Shown here: positions 55,165 to 63,471 of the stretch, piece after piece
Position numbering within the stretch: position 1 is the first letter of the stretch
Layout: the number at the start of each line of letters is the position of its first letter
Assembly: GCA_963707075.1 (NCBI GenBank)
Contig: CAVPOX010000002.1
Span: 1,736,001-1,800,000, forward strand
Source of the DNA: CAXMQZ01 sp963707075
GTDB taxonomy: Bacteria > Acidobacteriota > Thermoanaerobaculia > Multivoradales > JAHEKO01
Reading direction: 5' to 3'
Length of the DNA stretch: 64,000 nt
Made by a program: the position numbers and the translations under genes
The notes under the pieces: generated by a model
The model's input: only the letters and a program-made list of their open reading frames with translations
What the model was told of the DNA's origin: nothing
Database searches by the model: none

Positions 55165-56229
55165 TCATAGCGGGCTGATCGAACCGGCATCCAGATGCCA
55201 TCGCACCGCCTTCTTAGCCGCCGTCCAGACATCCGGTCGACTGGAGCTGACAAAGACCTGATCGGCGCTCATGAAGGCCGGCAAAACGGAGCTCAGGCGT
55301 TCTTTATCGAGCTCACTGTCGGCATCATCGAGGAGGTAGACCGGAGATCTCTCGGCCGACTGCAGCACGGCACCTCTTGCCGCAGTCAAGAGCATTCCCA
55401 GGACCTTTCGCTCCCCAGCCGAACCAACCTGCCGTAGACTGTGCTCACCCCAACCGATCCTTACTTCGTCCCTCTGCGGGCCCACCAGGGGCCGCCTCTC
55501 GCGCTTCTCCTGCGACTCGGCGAGCTCCAATTCGATGAGAATCGCGGCTGGATCATCTCCTTCCACCTGGAGAGAAGGACGATATTCCAGCCTGATTTCT
55601 GGCAATTCGAGTCCGGTCGCTTTCACAACCTCTCTCAGGGCAAGCGAAAGTCTATCGACGTAATCCCGCCTGAGACTCATCAGTTCTGCTGCGGCGGAGG
55701 CCATCAACTCGTTCCACGATCTCAATCCAAGACCGTCACCATTCGCCAACAACCGTCTCTTCTGAAAGAGAGTCCGGCGAAAGCGGGCGAGGCTCTCGAG
55801 TGCGAGAGGACGCGTCCCCACGATCCCCTGATCGACAAATCGGCGCCGTCTCTCCGGCGGTCCACTGAGCACCTGCTTGTCTTCATCGGTCCACGCCACG
55901 ACCGGCAGAACTTGAAGATGCTCGATCAGGCTGGTCACTCCGCCATTCAAGGTCCGGTATCTGCCAGCAGAGCTCAAACCGATCTCCAGTCCAATGCGCC
56001 GACTTCCCTCGATCTCGGCTTCGAGATGAAACTCCCGTCCGTCGTGGTGCGCACAGTCGACCAGTTGAGCGGTTCGAAAACTCCGCGTCGTGGCCAGGAG
56101 GTAGATCGCTTCGAGAAGACTGGTCTTCCCGGCTCCGTTGGCCCCCAGGACCAGATGAAAACCGGGACCTGGCTGCCAGGGAGAAATATCCAGGTTGCGG
56201 AAGGAGCGACAGCTTATCTGGGCGAGCAA
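55165..56229 (-). CDS. recF: DNA replication and repair protein RecF
   Basis: This 354-residue SMC-like ATPase has Walker A LVLGANGAGKTSLLEAIYLL, the signature region (SAGERKVLGM) and Walker B VYLLDDADSELD. RecF loads RecA at gaps with RecO and RecR. The likely start is TTG at 56229, 12 bases after dnaN; no ATG lies near. Its place between dnaN and gyrB is the classic origin-region order. Confidence 0.95.
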   Translation of the reverse strand: MLAQISCRSFRNLDISPWQPGPGFHLVLGANGAGKTSLLEAIYLLATTRSFRTAQLVDCAHHDGREFHLEAEIEGSRRIGLEIGLSSAGRYRTLNGGVTSLIEHLQVLPVVAWTDEDKQVLSGPPERRRRFVDQGIVGTRPLALESLARFRRTLFQKRRLLANGDGLGLRSWNELMASAAAELMSLRRDYVDRLSLALREVVKATGLELPEIRLEYRPSLQVEGDDPAAILIELELAESQEKRERRPLVGPQRDEVRIGWGEHSLRQVGSAGERKVLGMLLTAARGAVLQSAERSPVYLLDDADSELDKERLSSVLPAFMSADQVFVSSSRPDVWTAAKKAVRWHLDAGSISPL

Positions 56230-56241
56230 GGAATGGCCCGG

Positions 56242-57339
56242 CTAGATTCTCATGGGCATGATGACGCAAAGATAGCGCTGATCATTACCCTCTACCGGGA
56301 AACCGATCGCCTGGGTATTTTCGTCCTTGAGCTCGAAGAGCACCTTCTCGGTATCGACCGCCGACAGGAAGTGACTCAGATAGTCGGGGTTGACTCCCAG
56401 GCGCATCTCGTCACCGCCGTACTCGCAGCCCACCTCTTCAGCGGCCTCGCCGAGGTCGGGATTGGCGGCGGAGATCAGTAGTCTTTCGGCTTCGATCTGC
56501 AGACTCACAGCACGAGCCCGCTCGCCTGTAAGCAGGGCGACCCTCTGAACGGCCTCGGAGAGGTTCTTGCGGTCGAAGGTGACTTTGCGGTCGTTATCCT
56601 TGGCAATGACACGTTCGTAATCTGGAAAGGTGCCCTCGAGGATGCGGCAGATGAGCTCTCGCTGGCCGAGTTGAAAAGACAGGTGGTGATCACTTCGACG
56701 AAAAACCACGGTCTCCTCGCCTTCGAAGCGCAGTAACTCCTGGAGCGCTTTCCTGGGCACCAGAACGCCCTCGCCATCCTTACCACCCGAGAGAGGATTC
56801 TCGACCAGCGCCAGACGATGACCGTCTGTCGCCACCAATTCGATCGCTTCGTCCTTGACCCGGAGCAAGGCTCCGTTGAGCTGAAACCTCGATTCTTCCG
56901 CTGAAACTGCGAAAATCACCTTGCCGATCATCGCCTTGAGCTGGGCAAACGGGATATTGATTCCATCCTCTTCCTTGACATCGGGCAGAGTCGGAAAATC
57001 ATCGGGTGAGAGACCATTGATCTTGAATCGCGATTTTCCCGCGGTAATGCTCAGTCGCTTCTCGTCTTCGAGCTCGAGTTTCACCTCGTCGCCAACCACA
57101 GCTCGGATGATCTCCAGGAATTTACGTGCCTGAACCGCGATGCCCCCTTCTCCTTCTATCTCTGCCTGACACGATGTAGTCAGCGAAACATCGAGGTCTG
57201 TCGCGGCGAGATACAACTTGTCTCCGTCCACCCGCAACAGAATGTGAGAGAGCACGGGTATCGTGGTTCGGCGCTCGACGATTCCCTGCATGGGGACAAG
57301 CTCATTGAGCAGCTGAGAGCGTTTCACGCGAATTTCCAT
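56242..57339 (-). CDS. dnaN: DNA polymerase III beta subunit (sliding clamp)
   Basis: This 365-residue clamp has three repeated domains. MEIRVKRSQLLNEL begins the first, FAQLKAMIGKVIFAVS the second, and FDRKNLSEAVQRVALLTGERARAV the third. It ends with YLCVIMPMRI, the usual C-terminal clamp sequence near the partner-binding pocket. GGAGAAGA precedes ATG 57339. The 235-base gap to dnaA upstream holds the origin-like segment. Confidence 0.97.
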   Translation of the reverse strand: MEIRVKRSQLLNELVPMQGIVERRTTIPVLSHILLRVDGDKLYLAATDLDVSLTTSCQAEIEGEGGIAVQARKFLEIIRAVVGDEVKLELEDEKRLSITAGKSRFKINGLSPDDFPTLPDVKEEDGINIPFAQLKAMIGKVIFAVSAEESRFQLNGALLRVKDEAIELVATDGHRLALVENPLSGGKDGEGVLVPRKALQELLRFEGEETVVFRRSDHHLSFQLGQRELICRILEGTFPDYERVIAKDNDRKVTFDRKNLSEAVQRVALLTGERARAVSLQIEAERLLISAANPDLGEAAEEVGCEYGGDEMRLGVNPDYLSHFLSAVDTEKVLFELKDENTQAIGFPVEGNDQRYLCVIMPMRI

Positions 57340-57369
57340 GGAGTCTTCTCCGTCTAGAAGGGAAAGGTG

Positions 57370-57533
57370 AATATATCACAGGGAGTAGTAGTAGAAGGTG
57401 GTGTGAATGCGCCGGAATTCGGCTTCATCAGGTCTGTTTTCAGAGGTTTGTGGCTTCCGCAGAACGTGGAATTCGGCTGTGTAGAGATTGTGGAGAGTGA
57501 GGAAATCTCCCATGACTGTGGACAATTCCACAG
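57370..57533. other. Candidate replication origin (oriC) between dnaA and dnaN
   Basis: DnaA-box-like sites are present: TGTGGACAA at 57517-57525 (one mismatch from TGTGGATAA), TGTGGAGAG at 57489-57497, and CTGTGG/CCACAG as a 6-bp inverted pair at 57516-57533. Further left, the plus strand reads TAGTAGTAGAAG at 57386-57397. Read 3' to 5' from the box side this is GAA-GAT-GAT-GAT, the DnaA-trio pattern of bacterial origins. A+T-rich ATATATCACA (57371-57380) follows. An 11-bp direct repeat GGAATTCGGCT (57414-57424, 57468-57478) lies between. The flanking dnaA and dnaN genes agree with an origin. Confidence 0.55.
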
Positions 57534-57574
57534 TCTATCCTCAACCTTATCGGGGAAGTTTAGACAGGCTTTGA

Positions 57575-58855
57575 TCAGGAGAAATGCCGCGCCATGCGGT
57601 CGAGAGTGTGGTCCAACTCGGAATCGGTTGCGCGTAACTTCTCGATCTTCTCCACGGAGTACATCACCGTGGAGTGGTGTTTGTTGTTGAAGTGCTTGCC
57701 GATGTCGGGGTAGGACAACTCGGTCAACTGCTTGCAGAGGTACATCGCGACCTGACGAGGAAAGGCGATCTGTTTGGCGTTGTTGCGGCTCTTGATCTCG
57801 CTGACCTTGAGTCCATAGTGCCGGGAAACGAACTTGATGATCTCTGGTGCCAGGACGCGTTGCTGATCGACGGGCAGGATGTCCTTCAAGGTCTCCTGTG
57901 CCAGTTCCAGGGTCAGGGGACGGCCGGTCAGCGAAGCGAACGCGACAACGCGATTCAGCATGCCTTCGAGCTCACGAATATTCGACTTGACCTGGTGAGC
58001 GATGAAGTTGGCGACGTCGTCTGGAATCTCGACCCGCTCGAGGTCTGCCTTGCGACGCAGGATGGCGATTTTCGTTTCCAGATCGGGTGCTTGGATATCC
58101 GCGATCAGGCCCCATTCGAAGCGGCTGCGCAGCCTTTCCTCGAGTGCCGGAATGTTTCGCGGTGAGGAGTCCGAAGAAAGGATGATCTGCTTCTGACTCG
58201 AATAGAGCGTGTTGAAGGTATGGAAGAACTCTTCCTGGGTCCGTTCCTTGTTGGCCAGAAACTGGATGTCGTCGACCATGAAGATGTCGATATTCCGGTA
58301 GCGCTCACGGAAATCCGGCATGCGATTGAAGCGCAGAGAGCTGATGAGCTCATTGACGAACTGCTCCGCCGGTAGGTACATGACCCGCTGTTCTGGGTGT
58401 TGCCTTTGGATGGTGTGACCGACGGCATGCAGCAAGTGGGTCTTGCCGAGTCCGACGCCACCATAGAGAAACAGGGGGTTGTAGGAACGAGCCGGGTTTT
58501 CGGCGACGGCTCGCGCCGCCGCATGGGCAAACTGATTGGAGCTGCCGACCACAAAACTCTCGAACTCGTATCGGGGATTGAACTGCGAGGACTGCATCTG
58601 GCGCCGCCGTGGGGTCTCCTGAACGGTGAAAAGCACCTTGTAGCCAGGCCCTTCGAGTCCCGCAATGGCCCGGTCCAGGGCGGATCGATAGCTCTCCTCC
58701 AAGGTGGTGACAAACCGTTGATTGGGTGCCAGGAGCTCGAGACGGTCCTTGTTCTCCGACCACACCTGTAGAGGCGCAAACCAGGTCGAATACTCCTCGG
58801 GATCGAGCTCCCGCTGTAACTTGCTTTGCAGACGTTGCCAAACAGATGAAGCCAT
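57575..58855 (-). CDS. dnaA: Chromosomal replication initiator DnaA
   Basis: This 426-residue AAA+ protein has domain I (SVWQRLQSKL ... STWFAPLQV), a short linker, Walker A YGGVGLGKTH (131-139) and Walker B IFMVDDIQFL. The arginine-finger region is ALEERLRSRFEWGL, and the domain IV DNA-binding helix is NNKHHSTVMYSVEKI. It opens oriC and controls its own gene. ATG 58855 gives the family start; a further 14 upstream residues rich in Phe and Arg are not family-like. DnaA-box-like sequences lie 35-65 bases upstream. Confidence 0.97.
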   Translation of the reverse strand: MASSVWQRLQSKLQRELDPEEYSTWFAPLQVWSENKDRLELLAPNQRFVTTLEESYRSALDRAIAGLEGPGYKVLFTVQETPRRRQMQSSQFNPRYEFESFVVGSSNQFAHAAARAVAENPARSYNPLFLYGGVGLGKTHLLHAVGHTIQRQHPEQRVMYLPAEQFVNELISSLRFNRMPDFRERYRNIDIFMVDDIQFLANKERTQEEFFHTFNTLYSSQKQIILSSDSSPRNIPALEERLRSRFEWGLIADIQAPDLETKIAILRRKADLERVEIPDDVANFIAHQVKSNIRELEGMLNRVVAFASLTGRPLTLELAQETLKDILPVDQQRVLAPEIIKFVSRHYGLKVSEIKSRNNAKQIAFPRQVAMYLCKQLTELSYPDIGKHFNNKHHSTVMYSVEKIEKLRATDSELDHTLDRMARHFS

Positions 58856-58889
58856 AGACCTAATCAGTAAACCACGACGAAAAAAGAAC

Positions 58890-58920
58890 TTTTCCACACC
58901 CTGTGGAAAAGTTGTGGAGC
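58890..58920. promoter_or_regulatory. DnaA-box-like inverted pair in the dnaA leader
   Basis: TTTTCCACA (58890-58898) and TGTGGAAAA (58902-58910) form an inverted pair with a three-base spacer, each one mismatch from the DnaA box. TTGTGGAGC follows at 58912-58920. They lie between the dnaA start and its probable promoter, so they suit autoregulation by DnaA. Confidence 0.55.
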
Positions 58921-58965
58921 GAGATTGTTGGTTGCGCGCCGCGACCGGCTGTCCAGAGGCGCGAA

Positions 58966-58974
58966 ATCATAGCA
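58966..58974 (-). promoter_or_regulatory. Probable extended -10 of the dnaA promoter
   Basis: The minus strand reads TGCTATGAT, an extended -10 (TGn plus TATGAT) about 110 bases before the dnaA start. A TTGCTA sits 19 bases upstream as a poor -35. The predicted leader would contain the DnaA-box-like sites. Confidence 0.4.
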
Positions 58975-59003
58975 TACAGAACGAGCCCGATAGCAACTCC
59001 GGA

Positions 59004-60710
59004 TCACTCCTGAAGCAACAACTCGACGAGGTCCGCAGGCAGCTCCAGATCATGCGGTACCCGGAAGGTCGGCACGAAAGGGAATGTGACGCTGCGGGTG
59101 TCCATAAAGGGTGACAAGCTGCGGCTGAGAAGCTCGAAGAGCGAGGGTGGACGGGGGTAGAAGTCCAACTCGACAGCTGAGTCTGGATCCAACCCGGCGT
59201 TCTCCAGAACGAGCTCTATAGCCCGGTCGAGACCGCCAATCTCATCAATCAGCCCGTTCTCCAGGGCCTGACGACCTGTCCAGATCCGACCGCCGGCGAC
59301 CTGTTCCACTTCCGCTCTAGACATGTTACGACCGGTGGCGACGTGACCCACGAAAACGTCGTAAACGCGGGTCATTGCGGCTAGGAAACGGGCTTCTTGC
59401 TCGGGGTTGAAAGGGTCGAGGGCCGAATAGAAGTCGGCATTCTCACCCCGCTTGAGGGTGTCGTGAGAGATTCCCAGAAGTTCTTCCTGAAAGCGGCGCG
59501 TGGCGAGCTTTCCGCCGACGACCCCGATCGAGCCGGTGATCGTGCCCGGCTCCGCGACGATCTCGGCTGCCTTGGCCGAAATATAGTAGCCACCGGAGGC
59601 TGCGACGTCGGACATGGAGACGACAACAGGCTTGCTGGCGGCCAGTAACTCCATCTCACGCAAGATCAGATCGGAGGCGACTGCCGAGCCACCCGGGCTG
59701 TCGACCCGCAGGACGATGCCGGCAAGGGTTGCATCGTCGGCCAGCGGATGCAGGATTTGACGCAGGGATTCGGCCCCGATGTAGCGCTGTCGAGACCAGG
59801 GATTGGTGCCGTTGCCGCCGCGCACGATCGTGCCCTGGGCGAAGACGACCGCTACGCGTTGTTTGCTGAACCCTCCAGGGTCGACCCCATATTCCTCGAT
59901 GGGGACTAGAGCTAGCTCGCCGTCGCCCGTGAGGTTCTTCTCGAAGACGTCAGGGTAGGTGATTTCATCGATCAGCCCGCTTTCGAGGGCCTCTTCGGCA
60001 CCCAGCGGCGCCAGGTCGATGAGGTCGCGGACAAGCTCTGTCGATAGATCGCGCGCTTCAGCGATCCCGGTGACGATTTGGTCGTACAGGTCGTCGAGGA
60101 CGGCACCAAGAGCCTTCTCCGCCGCTGGCGTATGTTCGGTTTCAGTGTAGAGCTCCGCGGCGCTCTTGTAGTCGCCGACATGGAGGAACTGGGGATCGAT
60201 CTTCAACTTGTCGAGGGTGCCACGAATGAAAGGGCTGTCGGCATAGAGCCCCACCACATTCCAATCGCCCAGAGGAGAAAGCGTGATGCGGCTGCAAGCA
60301 GAGGCCAGGTAATAGGCCAGAGTGCCGTTGGAGCCCTCACCGGCCGTTTCCAGATAGCACTCGACCGGTTTATCGGCGGAACGAAAGGATTGCAGCAGCG
60401 ACCTCAACTCCTGGGCCTTGCCAAAGCCGAATCCTGCTGTCTGCAGGTAGATCGCCAGGCCTCGGATGTTGTCGTCCTTGCGGGCCTGAACCAGGGCCTG
60501 ATGAAGCCCTGCCATGCTGCGCGGAGAGTGTCGACGCAGAGACGACAGATCCGGTCCTTCGGAGTAGTCGACCAGGGGCGTGTCGAGTCGCCAAACAAGG
60601 ATTCGCGGTCCACCCACGGCGTGTGAGCCCCCGGAGAAGAAGATGCCGACGGCGGCAGTCACGACGGCGAGCGCGAGCAAGATGGCGAAAACGATCAATA
60701 GACGGCGCAT
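59004..60710 (-). CDS. sppA: Signal peptide peptidase SppA, 67-kDa type
   Basis: This 568-residue membrane-anchored protease has an N-terminal helix (LLIVFAILLALAVVTAAVGIFF) and two repeated peptidase-S49 halves. The dyad lysine is in HVGDYKSAAELY in the first half, and the nucleophile serine is in MSDVAASGGYYISA in the second. RVDSPGGSAVASD precedes the latter. It degrades released signal peptides at the periplasmic face. ATG 60710 has AGAGG six bases upstream, better than the TTG at 60716. It ends 148 bases before the dnaA start. Confidence 0.95.
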   Translation of the reverse strand: MRRLLIVFAILLALAVVTAAVGIFFSGGSHAVGGPRILVWRLDTPLVDYSEGPDLSSLRRHSPRSMAGLHQALVQARKDDNIRGLAIYLQTAGFGFGKAQELRSLLQSFRSADKPVECYLETAGEGSNGTLAYYLASACSRITLSPLGDWNVVGLYADSPFIRGTLDKLKIDPQFLHVGDYKSAAELYTETEHTPAAEKALGAVLDDLYDQIVTGIAEARDLSTELVRDLIDLAPLGAEEALESGLIDEITYPDVFEKNLTGDGELALVPIEEYGVDPGGFSKQRVAVVFAQGTIVRGGNGTNPWSRQRYIGAESLRQILHPLADDATLAGIVLRVDSPGGSAVASDLILREMELLAASKPVVVSMSDVAASGGYYISAKAAEIVAEPGTITGSIGVVGGKLATRRFQEELLGISHDTLKRGENADFYSALDPFNPEQEARFLAAMTRVYDVFVGHVATGRNMSRAEVEQVAGGRIWTGRQALENGLIDEIGGLDRAIELVLENAGLDPDSAVELDFYPRPPSLFELLSRSLSPFMDTRSVTFPFVPTFRVPHDLELPADLVELLLQE

Positions 60711-60805
60711 AGTCAACCTCTCGCGGAGTCTACTACCAGCCCGAGTCGAATCGCCCGAGCCGGACGACTACAATGTGCGACCGGGTTTTGCGGAAAGTAG
60801 AAGGT

Positions 60806-61861
60806 ATGGGGAAGAGACAAGAACCGCACGCCGCCACCGCGTTGCTCGAATGGTATGAGCAAAACAAGAGAGATCTACCCTGGCGACAGCGTAGTGATCC
60901 CTATGGGATATGGGTCTCGGAGATCATGCTGCAGCAGACGCAAGTCGAGACCGTCTTGCCGTACTACGAGCGTTTCCTGACCCGATTCCCCACGCTCGAG
61001 GCTCTTGCCGCGGCAACAATCGAAGAAGTCCTCGGGTCCTGGTCCGGCCTGGGTTACTACCGACGTGCCCGGCATCTTCACCAGACGGCGCGCGAGATCG
61101 TCGACGCCAACCGCGGCTTTCCCCGGGACATCGAGGGATTGAAAGCCCTGCCAGGCATAGGCAGCTACACGGCGGCGGCTGTGGGCAGTATCGCCTTCGG
61201 CATAGTCGAACCCGCCATCGATGGCAACATTCAGCGCGTCGTCGGGAGGTTTTTGGGCATCGAGGAGGATCCGAAGAAGGGCGCAGCGCGCAAGCGGATA
61301 GAGAAGGCCACACGGGAGTTGCTCGTCGCGGATCGCCCCGGGGACAGCAACCAGGCCCTGATGGAGCTCGGAGCCACGCTCTGCCGACCACGCAAACCGC
61401 TTTGCCCCGGATGTCCCCTGGCGTCAGGGTGTGAGGCTCTGCGCGCCGGCCGTCCTCAAGAGTTTGCCGTGCCTGCCTCGCGCGGGAGCCAGATAAGGGT
61501 TCGAAGACAGCTCATCGTGGTCCGGGACTGTCGGAGAATTCTGCTTTTCAGGCGCGGGGAAGAGAGTGAGAGGTTGGCGGGAATGTGGGAGCTGCCCTTT
61601 GCAGACTCCGGCGACGGGGTGTCCACCGAGTCGAGCCTGGCTGCGCGTTACGGCGGCGAATGGTGGATAGGCGATCGTCTGGGCAGGGTCCGCCATGCAA
61701 TCACCAACCGTCTGTTCGACGTCGAGATCATGGAAGGAGAGCAAGTGGTGGCCAGCGAACTGGCCGAAGGGGCGGAAGCCCGGTGGTTCGACCGTGAGGA
61801 GATTCATTCCCTGGCAGTTTCGTCTTTGGTCAAGAAGGCGCTGGCCAATCTCTCGCGCTGA
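60806..61861 (+). CDS. mutY: Adenine DNA glycosylase MutY
   Basis: This 351-residue enzyme has the catalytic Glu in SEIMLQQTQVETV, the helix-hairpin-helix LKALPGIGSYTAAAVGSIAFG, the conserved Asp in PAIDGNIQRVVGR, and a 4Fe-4S loop CRPRKPLCPGCPLASGC. A C-terminal NUDIX-like domain recognises 8-oxoG. It removes adenine paired with 8-oxoguanine. ATG 60806 puts 24 residues before LPWR, as in E. coli; ATG 60773 would add 11. It diverges from sppA and ends three bases from the convergent twin cNMP gene. Confidence 0.95.
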   Translation: MGKRQEPHAATALLEWYEQNKRDLPWRQRSDPYGIWVSEIMLQQTQVETVLPYYERFLTRFPTLEALAAATIEEVLGSWSGLGYYRRARHLHQTAREIVDANRGFPRDIEGLKALPGIGSYTAAAVGSIAFGIVEPAIDGNIQRVVGRFLGIEEDPKKGAARKRIEKATRELLVADRPGDSNQALMELGATLCRPRKPLCPGCPLASGCEALRAGRPQEFAVPASRGSQIRVRRQLIVVRDCRRILLFRRGEESERLAGMWELPFADSGDGVSTESSLAARYGGEWWIGDRLGRVRHAITNRLFDVEIMEGEQVVASELAEGAEARWFDREEIHSLAVSSLVKKALANLSR

Positions 61862-61864
61862 AGA

Positions 61865-62845
61865 TCAGCCACTCTTGCCTGCCGACAGGAGATACCAGCC
61901 AAGCAACTTTCCGTTGCTCTCGCGTAGCCGTAGCGCCACCATGGAACACAGCAGGCGCAGCAGGCGGAGCGAAGAGACTTGCTCGATGTTCAACAAGCCG
62001 TCGACGACCTCGCGCGGGATGGCGAGAACCGTCGCTCCGTCGTCGTGCGCACGAGCGCCGGCCGAGCGCGGCAGATCGTCGATCAGGGCCATCTCGCCGA
62101 AGTAGTCGCCGCGACCGAGAAACGTTAGCGCTTCGTCTCCCGCACCCGGAATGAACTTGCTTATCAGGACCGTGCCTCCGAGGACGACGAACATCTTGTC
62201 GCCCAGCTCTCCCTCGTGGAAGATGACCTCGCCGGCCCCGTAGTGCCGCTCTCGAGAAAGAGTCGAAAGCAGATTGATCTCCAGGGACGACAGCCTCTGT
62301 TCCTGGAACAGGTCGCGTTTGGTGCCCATATCGACATGAAACGTCCCATGATGAGGCGTATGTGAGGCGGGGATTTCCAGCGGCGGCGCAGCCGTCTGTC
62401 CCTTGAAGAAGCCCGCCAACTGATCGTTTGCCTTGCGCAACTTCCCGGACAGGCTCTTCCACAGTGCCCACAAGATAGCGGTAGACAGGCCGTGGTCGAC
62501 AGTCGTCTTGGCGATGAGGTCCTCGACATCGAAGACGAGAAGCTCGACATCGGTCTCGGCCACGGCGTCGGCACCGTGACTTTTGCCATCGATGTACCCC
62601 ATATCACCAACCAGGTCGCCGGGAAGAACATGTCCGAGGGTCAGGGGCCCGAATTGGGTGGTGTGCTGGATTCTGAAAGCCCCCTTGAGCACCAGGATCA
62701 ACTGCGTCGCCGGGTCGCCCTCGTGCAGGGCCAGAGTGCCGGCCTCGAGATTTCTGATGGTCCCGATTGCAGCCATTTGAATCCGTTGAGTCTCGTCGAA
62801 GTGCGAGAAGACCCGAAAACGGCTGAGAAGCTCGGCAACGCTCAA
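61865..62845 (-). CDS. Protein with two cyclic-nucleotide-binding domains
   Basis: This 326-residue protein is formed by two cNMP-binding domains (about 10-120 and 190-300) joined by a helical linker. The second has a complete phosphate-binding cassette, GDYFGEMALIDDLPRSAGARA, with its Arg. The first reads GDLVGDMGYIDGKSHGADAVA and lacks the Glu and Arg, so it probably does not bind cNMP. There is no helix-turn-helix, kinase or membrane part, so it is not a Crp regulator but perhaps a cNMP-responsive adaptor. It begins 24 bases after the P-loop ATPase gene. Confidence 0.88.
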   Translation of the reverse strand: MSVAELLSRFRVFSHFDETQRIQMAAIGTIRNLEAGTLALHEGDPATQLILVLKGAFRIQHTTQFGPLTLGHVLPGDLVGDMGYIDGKSHGADAVAETDVELLVFDVEDLIAKTTVDHGLSTAILWALWKSLSGKLRKANDQLAGFFKGQTAAPPLEIPASHTPHHGTFHVDMGTKRDLFQEQRLSSLEINLLSTLSRERHYGAGEVIFHEGELGDKMFVVLGGTVLISKFIPGAGDEALTFLGRGDYFGEMALIDDLPRSAGARAHDDGATVLAIPREVVDGLLNIEQVSSLRLLRLLCSMVALRLRESNGKLLGWYLLSAGKSG

Positions 62846-62869
62846 ATGGTAAGCATCCTTTGTCCAGGC

Positions 62870-63439
62870 TCAGAGTAACTGTAGCTGAGGAGGTCTCAGA
62901 CGATCCAGAACCAACTCGACAGCGGTGTCAGACCAGGCATGGCGCGCCGCCGGGTCCAGATTCTCCACGGGTAGCTTTCGTCGGTGCAGCTCCTCGAGGA
63001 GCCGGTCCTCGATGGCTCTCTGAAACGCCGGATCGGTGGCCCGGATTCCGTCAGCGTTGGGTGCCTCGACGATCGGCACATGCAGAAGCAGATCATAGGT
63101 GGTCATCCATTCGTCGACGAGAGGTTCGAGCTCCCGTTGGGTGCCAGCAGCCACAAGCATGTAAACATAGTTGTCCAGCACGCTGCGATCGCAGACGACG
63201 ACGTCGTAGTGTTCCTGGGCCACGAGCTCCTCGGCAATCTGGGCGTGCAGGATCCAGGACTGCGAGGCAACGTTGGTGGACTGGTTGATCGGCAAGGGAC
63301 AGCGCCGGGCCACCTCGCGTACCAACTCGAGGGTGACGTCTCGTGCCTTCAAACCGGCAGCCAGCGCGTAGCACAGGGTGGTCTTGCCCACGCCATGGGT
63401 TCCGATGAAGGCGACCTTGTACGCCGACGATTCGGACAT
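62870..63439 (-). CDS. P-loop ATPase of the AAA_28/NadR-like kinase group
   Basis: This 189-residue protein has Walker A VAFIGTHGVGKTTLCYALA, the segment VVVCDRSVLDNYVYM (DRS, metal and base region) and a late lid region with basic residues. It resembles the small ATPases related to the NadR nicotinamide riboside kinase domain and to nucleoside kinases. The substrate is unknown. It follows the aminotransferase gene by 32 bases on the minus strand. Confidence 0.8.
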   Translation of the reverse strand: MSESSAYKVAFIGTHGVGKTTLCYALAAGLKARDVTLELVREVARRCPLPINQSTNVASQSWILHAQIAEELVAQEHYDVVVCDRSVLDNYVYMLVAAGTQRELEPLVDEWMTTYDLLLHVPIVEAPNADGIRATDPAFQRAIEDRLLEELHRRKLPVENLDPAARHAWSDTAVELVLDRLRPPQLQLL

Positions 63440-63471
63440 TTCGAAATTAATTCCAGCAGGTTCTGATTCTG

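Noticed and set aside
55441..56481. A 346-residue plus-strand open frame
   Set aside because: It is antisense to recF and the end of dnaN, both of which are unmistakable genes.
61862..61864. Terminator between mutY and the twin cNMP gene
   Set aside because: The convergent stops are only three bases apart, and no hairpin can be placed without entering the coding regions.
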